From positions 1-8,136 of the forward strand of contig CALRFM010000045.1 in assembly GCA_943356515.1 (NCBI GenBank): a stretch of DNA of 8,136 nt, written 5' to 3'. The DNA is from Patescibacteria group bacterium. GTDB taxonomy: Bacteria > Patescibacteriota > Microgenomatia > UBA1406 > GWC2-37-13. Positions 1 to 4,394 of the stretch are shown here, one piece after another; position 1 is the stretch's first letter; the number at the start of each line of letters is the position of its first letter. The notes beneath the pieces were generated by a model that was given only the letters and a program-made list of their open reading frames with translations, was not told where the DNA came from and ran no database searches. The translations under genes and the position numbers were made by a program.

Positions 1-434
1 ACATCTATATCAAATGCCAATATATCTGCGGCCATCAGCATGGGGTATGAAAACATACCGAAACCGATAGAGTCTGGTGATACATTATCTTGTAGCTTGT
101 CTTTGTAAGCATGCATTCGTTTGAGCTCAGCTACGGTTACTGCATTGTTTAAAATAGTCTGCAAATAGGTGATTTCAGCAATATCACTTTCTACATAAAA
201 AATGGTTTTTGTTGGATCTATGCCAAAAGCTAAGTATTCAATAAATATATTAAAGGTATTTTGCATGACATCTTTTGGGTCAAATACCGTGTTTAAGGCA
301 TGGAGATTAGCTACAAAATAGTAGCATTGACTATCATTTTGCATTGCTACGGCAGGCTTCACCATCCCTAGGTAATTACCCATATGAAGACCTTTCGGAG
401 AGCTTGGGGTGATTCCAGAAAGAATTCGTTTCAT
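1..434 (-). CDS. trpS: Tryptophanyl-tRNA synthetase, N-terminal part (cut by window edge)
   Basis: This is a class I aminoacyl-tRNA synthetase that charges tRNA-Trp in the cytoplasm. The first 144 residues are visible and the rest lies beyond base 1. The N-terminus reads MKRILSGITPSSPKGLHMGN. It matches the TrpRS opening 'R-SG-P-G-HLGNY', with HMGN (residues 17-20) as the HIGH-type ATP-binding signature. Further on, PMLMAADIL (131-139) matches the TrpRS block PVLMAADILLY that precedes the VGEDQ region. TyrRS shares the fold, but the MAADIL block favours TrpRS. The ATG at 432-434 has no Shine-Dalgarno motif. A weak -10-like TACACT (minus strand, 441-446) ends 6 nt upstream, as in several other genes here. 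The broken tRNA-Val ends only 19 bases upstream on the same strand, so read-through from it is possible. Confidence 0.9.
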   Translation of the reverse strand, partial: MKRILSGITPSSPKGLHMGNYLGMVKPAVAMQNDSQCYYFVANLHALNTVFDPKDVMQNTFNIFIEYLAFGIDPTKTIFYVESDIAEITYLQTILNNAVTVAELKRMHAYKDKLQDNVSPDSIGFGMFSYPMLMAADILAFDID

Positions 435-440
435 AAGTTA

Positions 441-446
441 AGTGTA
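441..446 (-). promoter_or_regulatory. Possible -10 element of trpS
   Basis: TACACT on the minus strand matches TATAAT at 4 of 6 positions and ends 6 nt before the trpS ATG. I see no good -35. On its own it is weak; it is listed because the spacing matches that of other genes in the window. Confidence 0.35.
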
Positions 447-471
447 ATTAATGTGTCCGCTACAGGACTCG

Positions 472-490
472 CCTGTCCGCCTTTGGCGGA
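472..490. repeat. Palindromic insert in the T-loop of the broken tRNA-Val
   Basis: This 19-nt insert lies between tRNA positions 55 and 56. It holds the 15-nt hairpin TCCGCC-TTT-GGCGGA (476-490) preceded by CCTG. The same 15-mer, reverse-complemented, occurs at 4816-4830. No flanking duplication. Confidence 0.75.
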
Positions 491-508
491 AACCTGTGGC
501 CTTTACAA

Positions 509-626
509 CCCGCCTACCTGTACTTTGACTATCTGTGGACGATACAGGACTCGAACCTGTGACCTTTACAATGTCAATGTAACGCTCTAACCAACTGAGC
601 TAATCGTCCAGACAAAGTCGGGCAGG
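509..626 (-). other. 118-nt insert in the anticodon loop (37/38) carrying the intact tRNA-Val
   Basis: On the minus strand the insert is a 17-nt left flank (626-610), the intact tRNA-Val (609-536) and a 27-nt right flank (535-509). It lies between A37 and T38 of the outer tRNA, the canonical tRNA intron position. The flanks are imperfectly complementary: CCTG with CAGG, ACTTTG with CAAAGT and TCT with AGA. They could therefore form a broken stem under the inner tRNA. No target-site duplication is visible. It is far too short for a group I intron, and no intron core is recognisable. Confidence 0.7.
536..609 (-). tRNA. tRNA-Val, anticodon GAC (nested in the interrupted tRNA-Val)
   Basis: Intact 74-nt cloverleaf on the minus strand: acceptor GGACGAT/ATCGTCC, D-stem GCTC/GAGC, anticodon stem TTACA/TGTAA with loop TTGACAT (GAC at 34-36), variable AGGTC, T-arm ACAGG-TTCGAGT-CCTGT, discriminator A at 536. 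No CCA is encoded (ACAG follows), so a CCA-adding enzyme is needed. It sits inside the anticodon-loop insert of another tRNA-Val. The anticodon reads GUC and GUU valine codons. Confidence 0.95.
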
Positions 627-640
627 TGTCAATGTAACGC

Positions 641-661
641 CCTGCCTGCCGGCAGGCCAGG
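641..661. repeat. Palindromic insert in the D-stem (23/24) of the broken tRNA-Val
   Basis: A 21-nt GC-rich near-palindrome centred on CTGCCGGCAG, starting CCTGCC and ending CCAGG. It splits the descending D-stem strand GA|GC, almost opposite the 12/13 insert. I recall similar CCTGCC...GGCAGG palindromes as common in CPR genomes, though I cannot check this here. Confidence 0.7.
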
Positions 662-668
662 TCTAACC

Positions 669-698
669 TCAGCCATAGGCTGATCGGCCTTTGGCCGA
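669..698. repeat. Doublet of 15-nt palindromes in the D-loop (17/18)
   Basis: Two abutting hairpins, TCAGCC-ATA-GGCTGA (669-683) and TCGGCC-TTT-GGCCGA (684-698), form a 30-nt unit inserted between CAGTT and GGTTAGA of the tRNA. A near-identical 30-nt doublet sits in the tRNA-Lys fragment at 4816-4845. Confidence 0.85.
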
Positions 699-703
699 AA
701 CTG

Positions 704-741
704 TCCCGACGCTTGGTCGGGATCCCGACTTTACGTCGGGA
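704..741. repeat. Doublet of 19-nt palindromes in the D-stem (12/13)
   Basis: Two abutting hairpins share the 7-bp stem TCCCGAC/GTCGGGA with different loops: GCTTG (704-722) and TTTAC (723-741). They are inserted after GCT of the D-stem, the same tRNA position as the insert in the tRNA-Lys fragment. There is no T-run, so this is not a terminator. Confidence 0.85.
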
Positions 742-766
742 AGCTAAGCGGACATTATGTGGCATT

Positions 767-772
767 ATTATA
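767..772 (-). promoter_or_regulatory. -10 element upstream of the tRNA-Val unit
   Basis: A perfect TATAAT on the minus strand overlaps the stop codon of the upstream nucleotidyltransferase gene. It ends 13 nt before the 5' end of the interrupted tRNA-Val, giving a predicted leader of about 7 nt. The -35 is weak. If active, it would transcribe the outer and inner tRNA-Val together. Confidence 0.5.
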
Positions 773-1220
773 CCAGTTTCTGCTTTATTACATCGAGTAT
801 GTGCGCAGATGAGTAGCCTTCGATATAGGGCACTATCATGAGCTTTCCATGACTCTCCTCTACTGGTACACGCTCTGCAGGTTCTGCGCCTTCCATTCCA
901 CCCCTCACATATATGTTGGGGTGAAGCTGTCGAATTATATCGTCTGCAGATTCACCTTCACTCATGGGAACAATATAACGAACTTGTTCAAATGCACTCA
1001 GGACTATCGCTCTATCTGACTGACTATGCACCGGTGCATCAGCATACAATCCAACTATAAACAAGTGTCCAAGCTTGGCAGATTGTTCTATAAAGGCTAC
1101 GTGTCCCGGGTGAAGTAGGTCAAATGCGCCGCATGAAAGCACAATCGTTTTATTGATATCTTGAAGGTGATTTATGAGATTCAGGATGAATTCTCTATCG
1201 GGGATGATTTTACTACGCAT
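768..1220 (-). CDS. HldE/RfaE2-type sugar-phosphate nucleotidyltransferase
   Basis: A 150-residue cytidylyltransferase-fold enzyme. CGAFDLLHPGH (residues 30-40) is the G-x-FD-x-LH-x-GH nucleotide-binding signature. R70, the RYIV segment near 81, RGG (106-108) and EGYSSAHIL (134-142) match the pattern of the adenylyltransferase half of HldE, where the last is usually G-(Y/R)-S-T-(S/T)-x-I. In that family the reaction moves a nucleotide from ATP or CTP onto a sugar or polyol phosphate, for instance heptose-1-phosphate. The sugar here cannot be told from sequence, and glycerol-3-phosphate-type relatives share the fold, so no symbol is given. The HldE kinase half is absent, so it is a stand-alone RfaE2-like form. 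The ATG at 1218-1220 has no Shine-Dalgarno motif; TATAAA ends 6 nt before it. Confidence 0.85.
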   Translation of the reverse strand: MRSKIIPDREFILNLINHLQDINKTIVLSCGAFDLLHPGHVAFIEQSAKLGHLFIVGLYADAPVHSQSDRAIVLSAFEQVRYIVPMSEGESADDIIRQLHPNIYVRGGMEGAEPAERVPVEESHGKLMIVPYIEGYSSAHILDVIKQKLV

Positions 1221-1226
1221 ATGTTA

Positions 1227-1253
1227 TTTATAACACACATATAGAAGTGTAAA
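1227..1253 (-). promoter_or_regulatory. Promoter of the nucleotidyltransferase gene (leaderless type)
   Basis: Minus strand: -35-like TTTACA (1253-1248), 15-nt spacer, -10 TATAAA (1232-1227), then 6 nt to the ATG. The expected transcription start falls on the start codon. The spacer is short, so the -35 assignment is tentative. Confidence 0.45.
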
Positions 1254-1285
1254 ATATATGATAAAATGTGTCTTGCTTCATTCAA

Positions 1286-1359
1286 GGAGCCGTAGCTCAA
1301 CTGGTTAGAGCGCTTCCCTGTCACGGAAGAGGTTGCGGGTTCGAGTCCCGTCGGTTCCG
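1286..1359 (+). tRNA. tRNA-Asp, anticodon GTC
   Basis: A 74-nt cloverleaf: acceptor GGAGCCG/CGGTTCC (one G-T), D-stem GCTC/GAGC, anticodon stem CTTCC/GGAAG with loop CTGTCAC (GTC at 34-36), T-arm GCGGG-TTCGAGT-CCCGT, and discriminator G, as expected for tRNA-Asp. CCA is not encoded. A possible -10, TATGAT (1257-1262), lies 23 nt upstream; it diverges from the nucleotidyltransferase gene. No palindromic inserts are present. Confidence 0.95.
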
Positions 1360-1395
1360 CCCTGCGTTCAATTATAAGGCATCAATACTTCACTC

Positions 1396-1423
1396 TTGAC
1401 ATACCTATAATATATGCTATAAT
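1396..1423 (+). promoter_or_regulatory. Strong sigma-70-type promoter upstream of the secreted lysozyme-like gene
   Basis: A perfect TTGACA (1396-1401), a 16-nt spacer and a perfect TATAAT (1418-1423) predict a start near 1430, giving a leader of about 44 nt. It is the best promoter in the window and the only one with a long leader before a coding gene. Confidence 0.85.
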
Positions 1424-1431
1424 CATTATAG

Positions 1432-1473
1432 ATCCTAAGGTTTTTCACCAACGAAGAACTTTAGGATTTTTTT
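1432..1473 (+). promoter_or_regulatory. Leader hairpin with T-run that covers the Shine-Dalgarno motif
   Basis: A 15-bp stem with two G-T pairs (1432-1446 with 1453-1467) and the loop ACCAAC is followed by a T-run (1467-1473) that touches the ATG at 1474. It looks like an intrinsic terminator placed between promoter and gene. The descending arm holds AGGA (1463-1466), 7 nt before the ATG, the only credible Shine-Dalgarno motif I see in the window; it is paired with TCCT of the ascending arm. The hairpin could therefore limit transcription, translation or both, or end a short RNA. No ligand-binding riboswitch fold is evident in so short a leader. Confidence 0.75.
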
Positions 1474-2034
1474 ATGGTCAAAAAATACCTAGTAGCTTTG
1501 CTACTTATAGTACTTTTTATCTTCGTTAAACCAACCTTTGCTGCATCTGAAGCAGGGTCTTCTGCACGTCTGCAACAGAGCTCATATGATCAAAAACGTA
1601 TCGATGAATATGCGGAGTATACTGCAAAGAAACTGACTATAGTTCGTGTATTGAAAGCCAATAACTCTCCTCTTATTTCTGAAGTAGATGCATTTATGAA
1701 TGCATGTACCGAATATGACCTTGACTGTTATCTACTTCCTTCTATAACTGGCTTAGAATCTTCATTTGGAAAATTCTATGCTCCAGGCACGTATAACCCA
1801 TTTGGTTGGGGTGGTGGATACATTGTATTTGATTCATGGTCAGATGGAATCTTGACAGTTGGAAAGGGGCTGCAAGATGGATATGTCGATCAGGGACTTC
1901 TTACGATAGAAGAAATCGGTCCAAGGTACGCAGAAAGTCCTACGTGGGCAGTGCGTGTACGCTCAATTTCAAATAAATTCGAAGCTGTAGAACAGGAACA
2001 TGCATACCATGCTTCTATCCTTGCCCTTGAATAG
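1474..2034 (+). CDS. Secreted lysozyme-like (glucosaminidase/transglycosylase-type) protein
   Basis: 186 residues. Residues 1-23 form a signal peptide (VKK, a hydrophobic core, then TFA before ASEAG), so it is exported. After a short helical linker, the region from about 65 to 170 resembles the small lysozyme-like domains of CPR exoproteins. LLPSITGLESSFGK (87-100) carries the probable catalytic Glu95, and NPFGWGGGYIVFDSW (108-122) with GYVDQGLLTIEEIGPRYA (136-153) matches the second copy in this window. Such domains cut the glycan chain of peptidoglycan; the exact bond is not predictable. C78 and C85 might form a disulfide. The start is supported by the signal peptide and by AGGA 7 nt upstream. 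The paralogue is encoded at 3535-4110 on the other strand. It is likely regulated through the leader hairpin. Confidence 0.75.
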   Translation: MVKKYLVALLLIVLFIFVKPTFAASEAGSSARLQQSSYDQKRIDEYAEYTAKKLTIVRVLKANNSPLISEVDAFMNACTEYDLDCYLLPSITGLESSFGKFYAPGTYNPFGWGGGYIVFDSWSDGILTVGKGLQDGYVDQGLLTIEEIGPRYAESPTWAVRVRSISNKFEAVEQEHAYHASILALE

Positions 2035-2055
2035 ACTTGATTGGTTTACTATAAT
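2027..2055 (+). promoter_or_regulatory. Promoter of trigger factor
   Basis: TTGAAT (2027-2032) overlaps the preceding stop codon; after a 17-nt spacer comes a perfect TATAAT (2050-2055), 9 nt before the ATG at 2065. The predicted leader is 2-3 nt. The -10 lies inside the 5' extension that would result from using the TTG at 2041, which argues against that start. Confidence 0.65.
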
Positions 2056-2064
2056 AGGCACATT

Positions 2065-2886
2065 ATGTATACACACTCAATCAAAAAACTTCCTAAAAAC
2101 ACCCTAGAAATATCTATTTCAATTCCTTGGAAAGATATCCAGACAGAATACACAAAGGCTTTTGCAGTAATCCAAAAGGATACTTCTATTGAAGGCTTTC
2201 GCAAAGGGAAGGCTCCCAAAGAAGTTGCAGAAAAGCATATAAAACGTGAAGATGTTTATAACAACCTTCTTCAGACATACGTTCCCTCCATCTATAGTGA
2301 AATTGTAAAAAAAGAAAATCTTAAGCCTATTATTTCTCCAAAACTTGACCTTAAATCTGCAGCAGAGAATAAAGATTGGGATTTGGTTATCCATGTTGCG
2401 GAAGTACCAACCATAACTCTGGGCAAATATAAAGAAGCCGTAATAGCAGCCAAAAAAGAAGTTGCCAAAGCGGGCAAACAAAAACAAGCAGAGTTCCAAG
2501 CTTCCCTTGCCGCAACTCTCACTGCCGCAAAAGTAGAAGTATCTGACCTCATAGTAGAAGATGAGCTCAATGGGCGCTTAGCACGCATAGTAGATGATGT
2601 ACAAAAGATCGGTCTTACCATGGAAAAGTACTTAGAATCAAAGAAAATGACTAAAGAAGACTTCAATAATCAAATAAGAGAAGAAATAACAGAAACCTAC
2701 AAAATGGAGTTTGTACTTCAGAAAATAGCCGATGAAGAGAAAATTCAGGTAGAAAAAGCAGAACTTGAAAAGATGCTAGCAGCAGTTACCGATCCAAAAG
2801 AAAAAGAAGCTGCAATGAAGAATATGTATTATTATGCCTCACTACTACGTAAGCAGAAAACGCTTGATTACCTAAGTAGCTTATAG
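2065..2886 (+). CDS. tig: Trigger factor, short form without the PPIase domain
   Basis: A 273-residue ribosome-bound chaperone for nascent chains. The N-terminal ribosome-binding domain (about 1-120) has the signature loop GFRKGKAP (44-51) that docks at the tunnel exit. It then passes straight into a lysine/alanine-rich helical stretch (about 125-158) and the C-terminal chaperone arms (about 160-273, with EDFNNQIREEITETYKMEFV near 198-217). Usual trigger factors have about 430-490 residues with an FKBP-like prolyl isomerase domain in the middle; no space for it remains here. I chose the ATG at 2065 rather than TTG at 2041 because a perfect -10 lies between them and the family's N-terminus begins there. 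The next gene's promoter abuts the stop codon. The family call is firm; loss of isomerase activity is inferred from the missing domain. Confidence 0.88.
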   Translation: MYTHSIKKLPKNTLEISISIPWKDIQTEYTKAFAVIQKDTSIEGFRKGKAPKEVAEKHIKREDVYNNLLQTYVPSIYSEIVKKENLKPIISPKLDLKSAAENKDWDLVIHVAEVPTITLGKYKEAVIAAKKEVAKAGKQKQAEFQASLAATLTAAKVEVSDLIVEDELNGRLARIVDDVQKIGLTMEKYLESKKMTKEDFNNQIREEITETYKMEFVLQKIADEEKIQVEKAELEKMLAAVTDPKEKEAAMKNMYYYASLLRKQKTLDYLSSL

Positions 2887-2892
2887 TATAAT
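2864..2892 (+). promoter_or_regulatory. Promoter of the DUF5660-like gene (leaderless type)
   Basis: TTGATT (2864-2869), a 17-nt spacer, and a perfect TATAAT (2887-2892) that starts right after the tig stop codon and ends 5 nt before the next ATG. The predicted start coincides with the ATG. Confidence 0.65.
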
Positions 2893-2897
2893 GCGGC

Positions 2898-3530
2898 ATG
2901 TCATATCAGTCTCAAACGAGTATAAAAGCCAATAGAAATACCATCAAATCAGAAAGTATGGAGCTTGAAAAGCCTTCCTCTATTTCACGCTCTGTAACTG
3001 AGCTGGCCAAAGATACTGCAACTGAGGTAGGAAAGAGTTTTGGCGATATTGGAGCAGGGCTATTTGAACAGCTTTTAGCGGGAAATGTACCAGAACAATA
3101 CCGTCAAAATGCTCCAGAACAAGATAAAACGCCAAAAATGAACTTAGAGCGTGGCACGCTTTTTAGCTACCGTGAAGTCGAAGAACAACAGCAAATGAAT
3201 GAGATTAAAGAGCTTATCAAAGCTATTGGCCAAGAAGTAGAACAAATCAAGCATGCAGATAAATCATTAATGAGCCAGGTCGCAGATATCGAAAAGCTTA
3301 CCATAGGCTCTCTTCCCGACAGACCAGGCATATATCATGTTCGATTCTTGGAGGTTGTCCTTACATTCCTTCAATCACTCAAACTTAAAATAGGAGAATC
3401 AGGAACATGGATGCAAGCGTTACAATCTAAAAAAGCCAAACGTGGATCTGCGTTTGCCGTACAATCTAAAAAGAGTGGGACACAATATTCTATGTCTCAA
3501 GAAATCACTGCATCTCGAAACGTTCAGTAA
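2898..3530 (+). CDS. Conserved CPR protein of unknown function (DUF5660-like)
   Basis: 210 residues, soluble, with no signal peptide or membrane segment. The N-terminal third (1-80) is polar and probably flexible. Residues 85-135 are rich in E, K and Q and probably form a coiled coil (EVEEQQQMNEIKELIKAIG). The C-terminal part has the pattern PGIYHVRFLEVVLTFLQSL (143-161), SGTWMQAL (168-175), then a basic stretch and KKSGTQYSMSQE (191-202). From memory this matches DUF5660, a family found in Microgenomates and related CPR bacteria: PG-x-YH, a leucine-rich helix, S-x-TW, K-GT-x-x-x-LS. Its role is unknown and I propose none. It follows tig closely but has its own -10. Its stop lies 4 nt from the stop of the convergent gene, with no terminator between them. 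Confidence 0.65.
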   Translation: MSYQSQTSIKANRNTIKSESMELEKPSSISRSVTELAKDTATEVGKSFGDIGAGLFEQLLAGNVPEQYRQNAPEQDKTPKMNLERGTLFSYREVEEQQQMNEIKELIKAIGQEVEQIKHADKSLMSQVADIEKLTIGSLPDRPGIYHVRFLEVVLTFLQSLKLKIGESGTWMQALQSKKAKRGSAFAVQSKKSGTQYSMSQEITASRNVQ

Positions 3531-3534
3531 CCTA

Positions 3535-4110
3535 CTATTCCAGCACTCCGAGGACTGTTCCTACCCCTTTAGCCCAGCTTCCATTTGAACTTGGCGTATA
3601 TTTGGCCATTATCTCTTCTGGCGTGGTGAGTCCTTGATCTATATAATTTTTTTTAAGTCCGGCAGCTACTGTTTCTATTGCCTCTGGGTACGAGTCAAAC
3701 CGAGTCACTAGAGTACCATATATGCCCCATCCCCAGCAGTTGTGCGAACCATACGGTATAACCTTGCATGCAGTAGATTCTTGCATAGCTATGGCAGGAA
3801 TAAGCCGGTAATCCAGACCATTTTGGTCTGAAACTCTCACAATAAAGTCGGCATGATCGTACAGTGGCGAATCGTATTTGCGGAAGAAAGACTTGAGTAT
3901 TGCTACTCGCTTATCTTTTATATTACTATCTAGGAATGCATCAATATGTTCATCAAAGGTAACCTTGCCCGAAAGCTCGTCAAATTCTCCCAAAATGACC
4001 GTTATTGTCCGTTGTTCTACAGAATTTGTGTATAGGTGCCAGGACAACGCTATATTCACCACTAAAAATACACCGAAGAAAAGTACCAGAATTACGCCCT
4101 TTTTGAACAT
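3535..4110 (-). CDS. Membrane-anchored or secreted lysozyme-like protein, second copy
   Basis: 191 residues. MFKKGVILVLFFGVFLVVNIALSWHLY (1-27) is a hydrophobic N-terminus without an obvious A-x-A cleavage site, so it is probably an uncleaved anchor with the rest outside the membrane. The domain from about 80 to 190 parallels the protein at 1474: YRLIPAIAMQESTACK (101-116, probable catalytic Glu111), NCWGWGIYG (124-132), a W/F-DSYPEAI block and NYIDQGLTTPEEIMAKYTP (155-173). C115 and C125 flank the active-site region and could form a disulfide absent from the other copy. Predicted role is peptidoglycan glycan-strand cleavage. It differs from its paralogue in anchoring, promoter and strand, so it probably has a different site or time of action. 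The ATG at 4108-4110 is preceded by a good leaderless-type promoter. Confidence 0.75.
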   Translation of the reverse strand: MFKKGVILVLFFGVFLVVNIALSWHLYTNSVEQRTITVILGEFDELSGKVTFDEHIDAFLDSNIKDKRVAILKSFFRKYDSPLYDHADFIVRVSDQNGLDYRLIPAIAMQESTACKVIPYGSHNCWGWGIYGTLVTRFDSYPEAIETVAAGLKKNYIDQGLTTPEEIMAKYTPSSNGSWAKGVGTVLGVLE

Positions 4111-4115
4111 AAGAT

Positions 4116-4145
4116 ACTATACAGATTGATTGAGTTGTTTGTCAA
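4116..4145 (-). promoter_or_regulatory. Promoter of the second lysozyme-like gene (leaderless type)
   Basis: Minus strand: perfect TTGACA (4145-4140), 18-nt spacer, TATAGT (4121-4116), then 5 nt to the ATG. Transcription should begin at or next to the start codon. It lies in the short gap after hicA, so the gene does not depend on the toxin-antitoxin transcript. Confidence 0.75.
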
Positions 4146-4163
4146 TCTTTCAACAATACCAAA

Positions 4164-4388
4164 TCATCTAGATTCAATAAAATCTTTTTCACTTATGCCT
4201 GCTTGTCGAATAATACTTTTCAGAGTTCCCGCTTTGATTTCTTTATGATGAGGAACTACACATGTTTTTCGTGTTGTCTCATTCCACCATATTTCATGAG
4301 ATCCACCTGCCGCTCGTCTAAAAGTAAAACCAAATTTGCGAAGTCTTTTTATTACTATTCTATAAGGGAGAGGTCTTATTGAAGACAT
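4164..4388 (-). CDS. hicA: HicA-type mRNA interferase toxin
   Basis: 74 residues, the usual size for HicA, a small double-stranded-RNA-binding-fold RNase that cuts mRNA and stops translation. It begins with a helix, RIVIKRLRKFGFTFRRA (10-26), the typical 'L-x-x-x-GF-x-x-x-R-x-x-GSH' run. GGSHEIW (28-34) contains His31, the conserved catalytic histidine. VVPHHKEIKAGTLKSIIRQAGIS (44-66) matches the HicA C-terminal block (V-P-x-H-x-x-x-E-I-x-x-GTL-x-x-I-x-x-x-A-G). It ends in TGA, so TGA is a stop in this organism. It starts 6 nt after the hicB stop with no promoter or Shine-Dalgarno motif of its own, so it is presumably translated from the hicB transcript. The antitoxin-first order is known but less common than hicA-hicB. 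Confidence 0.9.
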   Translation of the reverse strand: MSSIRPLPYRIVIKRLRKFGFTFRRAAGGSHEIWWNETTRKTCVVPHHKEIKAGTLKSIIRQAGISEKDFIESR

Positions 4389-4394
4389 GAATTA

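Larger units (their letters stand above)
454..753 (-). pseudogene. tRNA-Val(GAC) interrupted by five inserts, one holding an intact tRNA-Val
   Basis: Read on the minus strand, tRNA pieces lie at 753-742, 703-699, 668-662, 640-627, 508-491 and 471-454. Joined, they make exactly 74 nt with a complete cloverleaf: acceptor GTCCGCT pairing with AGCGGAC (7 of 7 Watson-Crick), D-stem GCTC/GAGC, anticodon stem TTACA/TGTAA with loop TTGACAT (anticodon GAC), T-stem ACAGG/CCTGT and discriminator A. Inserts fall at tRNA positions 12/13 (38 nt), 17/18 (30 nt), 23/24 (21 nt), 37/38 (118 nt) and 55/56 (19 nt). Compared with the intact tRNA nested in the largest insert, it differs at only 7 bases. Six of these form three compensated acceptor pairs (2-71, 3-70, 6-67) and one is in the variable loop. 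It was clearly a working tRNA once. Insertions in the D-stem and T-loop make normal function unlikely, so I class it as a pseudogene, but an expanded or split functional RNA cannot be excluded. Confidence 0.8.

Noticed and set aside
509..626. Group I intron in the anticodon loop of tRNA-Val
   Set aside because: At 118 nt, most of it an intact tRNA, it is too short and shows no intron core or P-element pattern.
472..741. Hairpin cluster as a CRISPR array
   Set aside because: The repeats differ in sequence, abut without spacers of constant length, and are separated by tRNA pieces.
704..741. TCCCGAC...GTCGGGA hairpins as transcription terminators
   Set aside because: No T-run follows on either strand, and they lie inside a reconstructable tRNA.
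384..765. Short open frames on both strands over the tRNA-Val region
   Set aside because: They run across trpS, tRNA sequence and palindromes in other frames and show no protein-like features.
1360..1473. The hairpin at 1432-1467 as the terminator of tRNA-Asp
   Set aside because: A near-perfect promoter lies between the tRNA and the hairpin, so the hairpin belongs at least in part to the leader of the downstream gene.
2041..2064. TTG at 2041 as the start of trigger factor
   Set aside because: It would add eight residues atypical of the family and place the perfect TATAAT at 2050-2055 inside the coding region; the ATG at 2065 fits better.
2119..2666. Minus-strand open frames opposite trigger factor
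   Set aside because: They are antisense shadows of tig, with no start signals and low-complexity hydrophobic translations.
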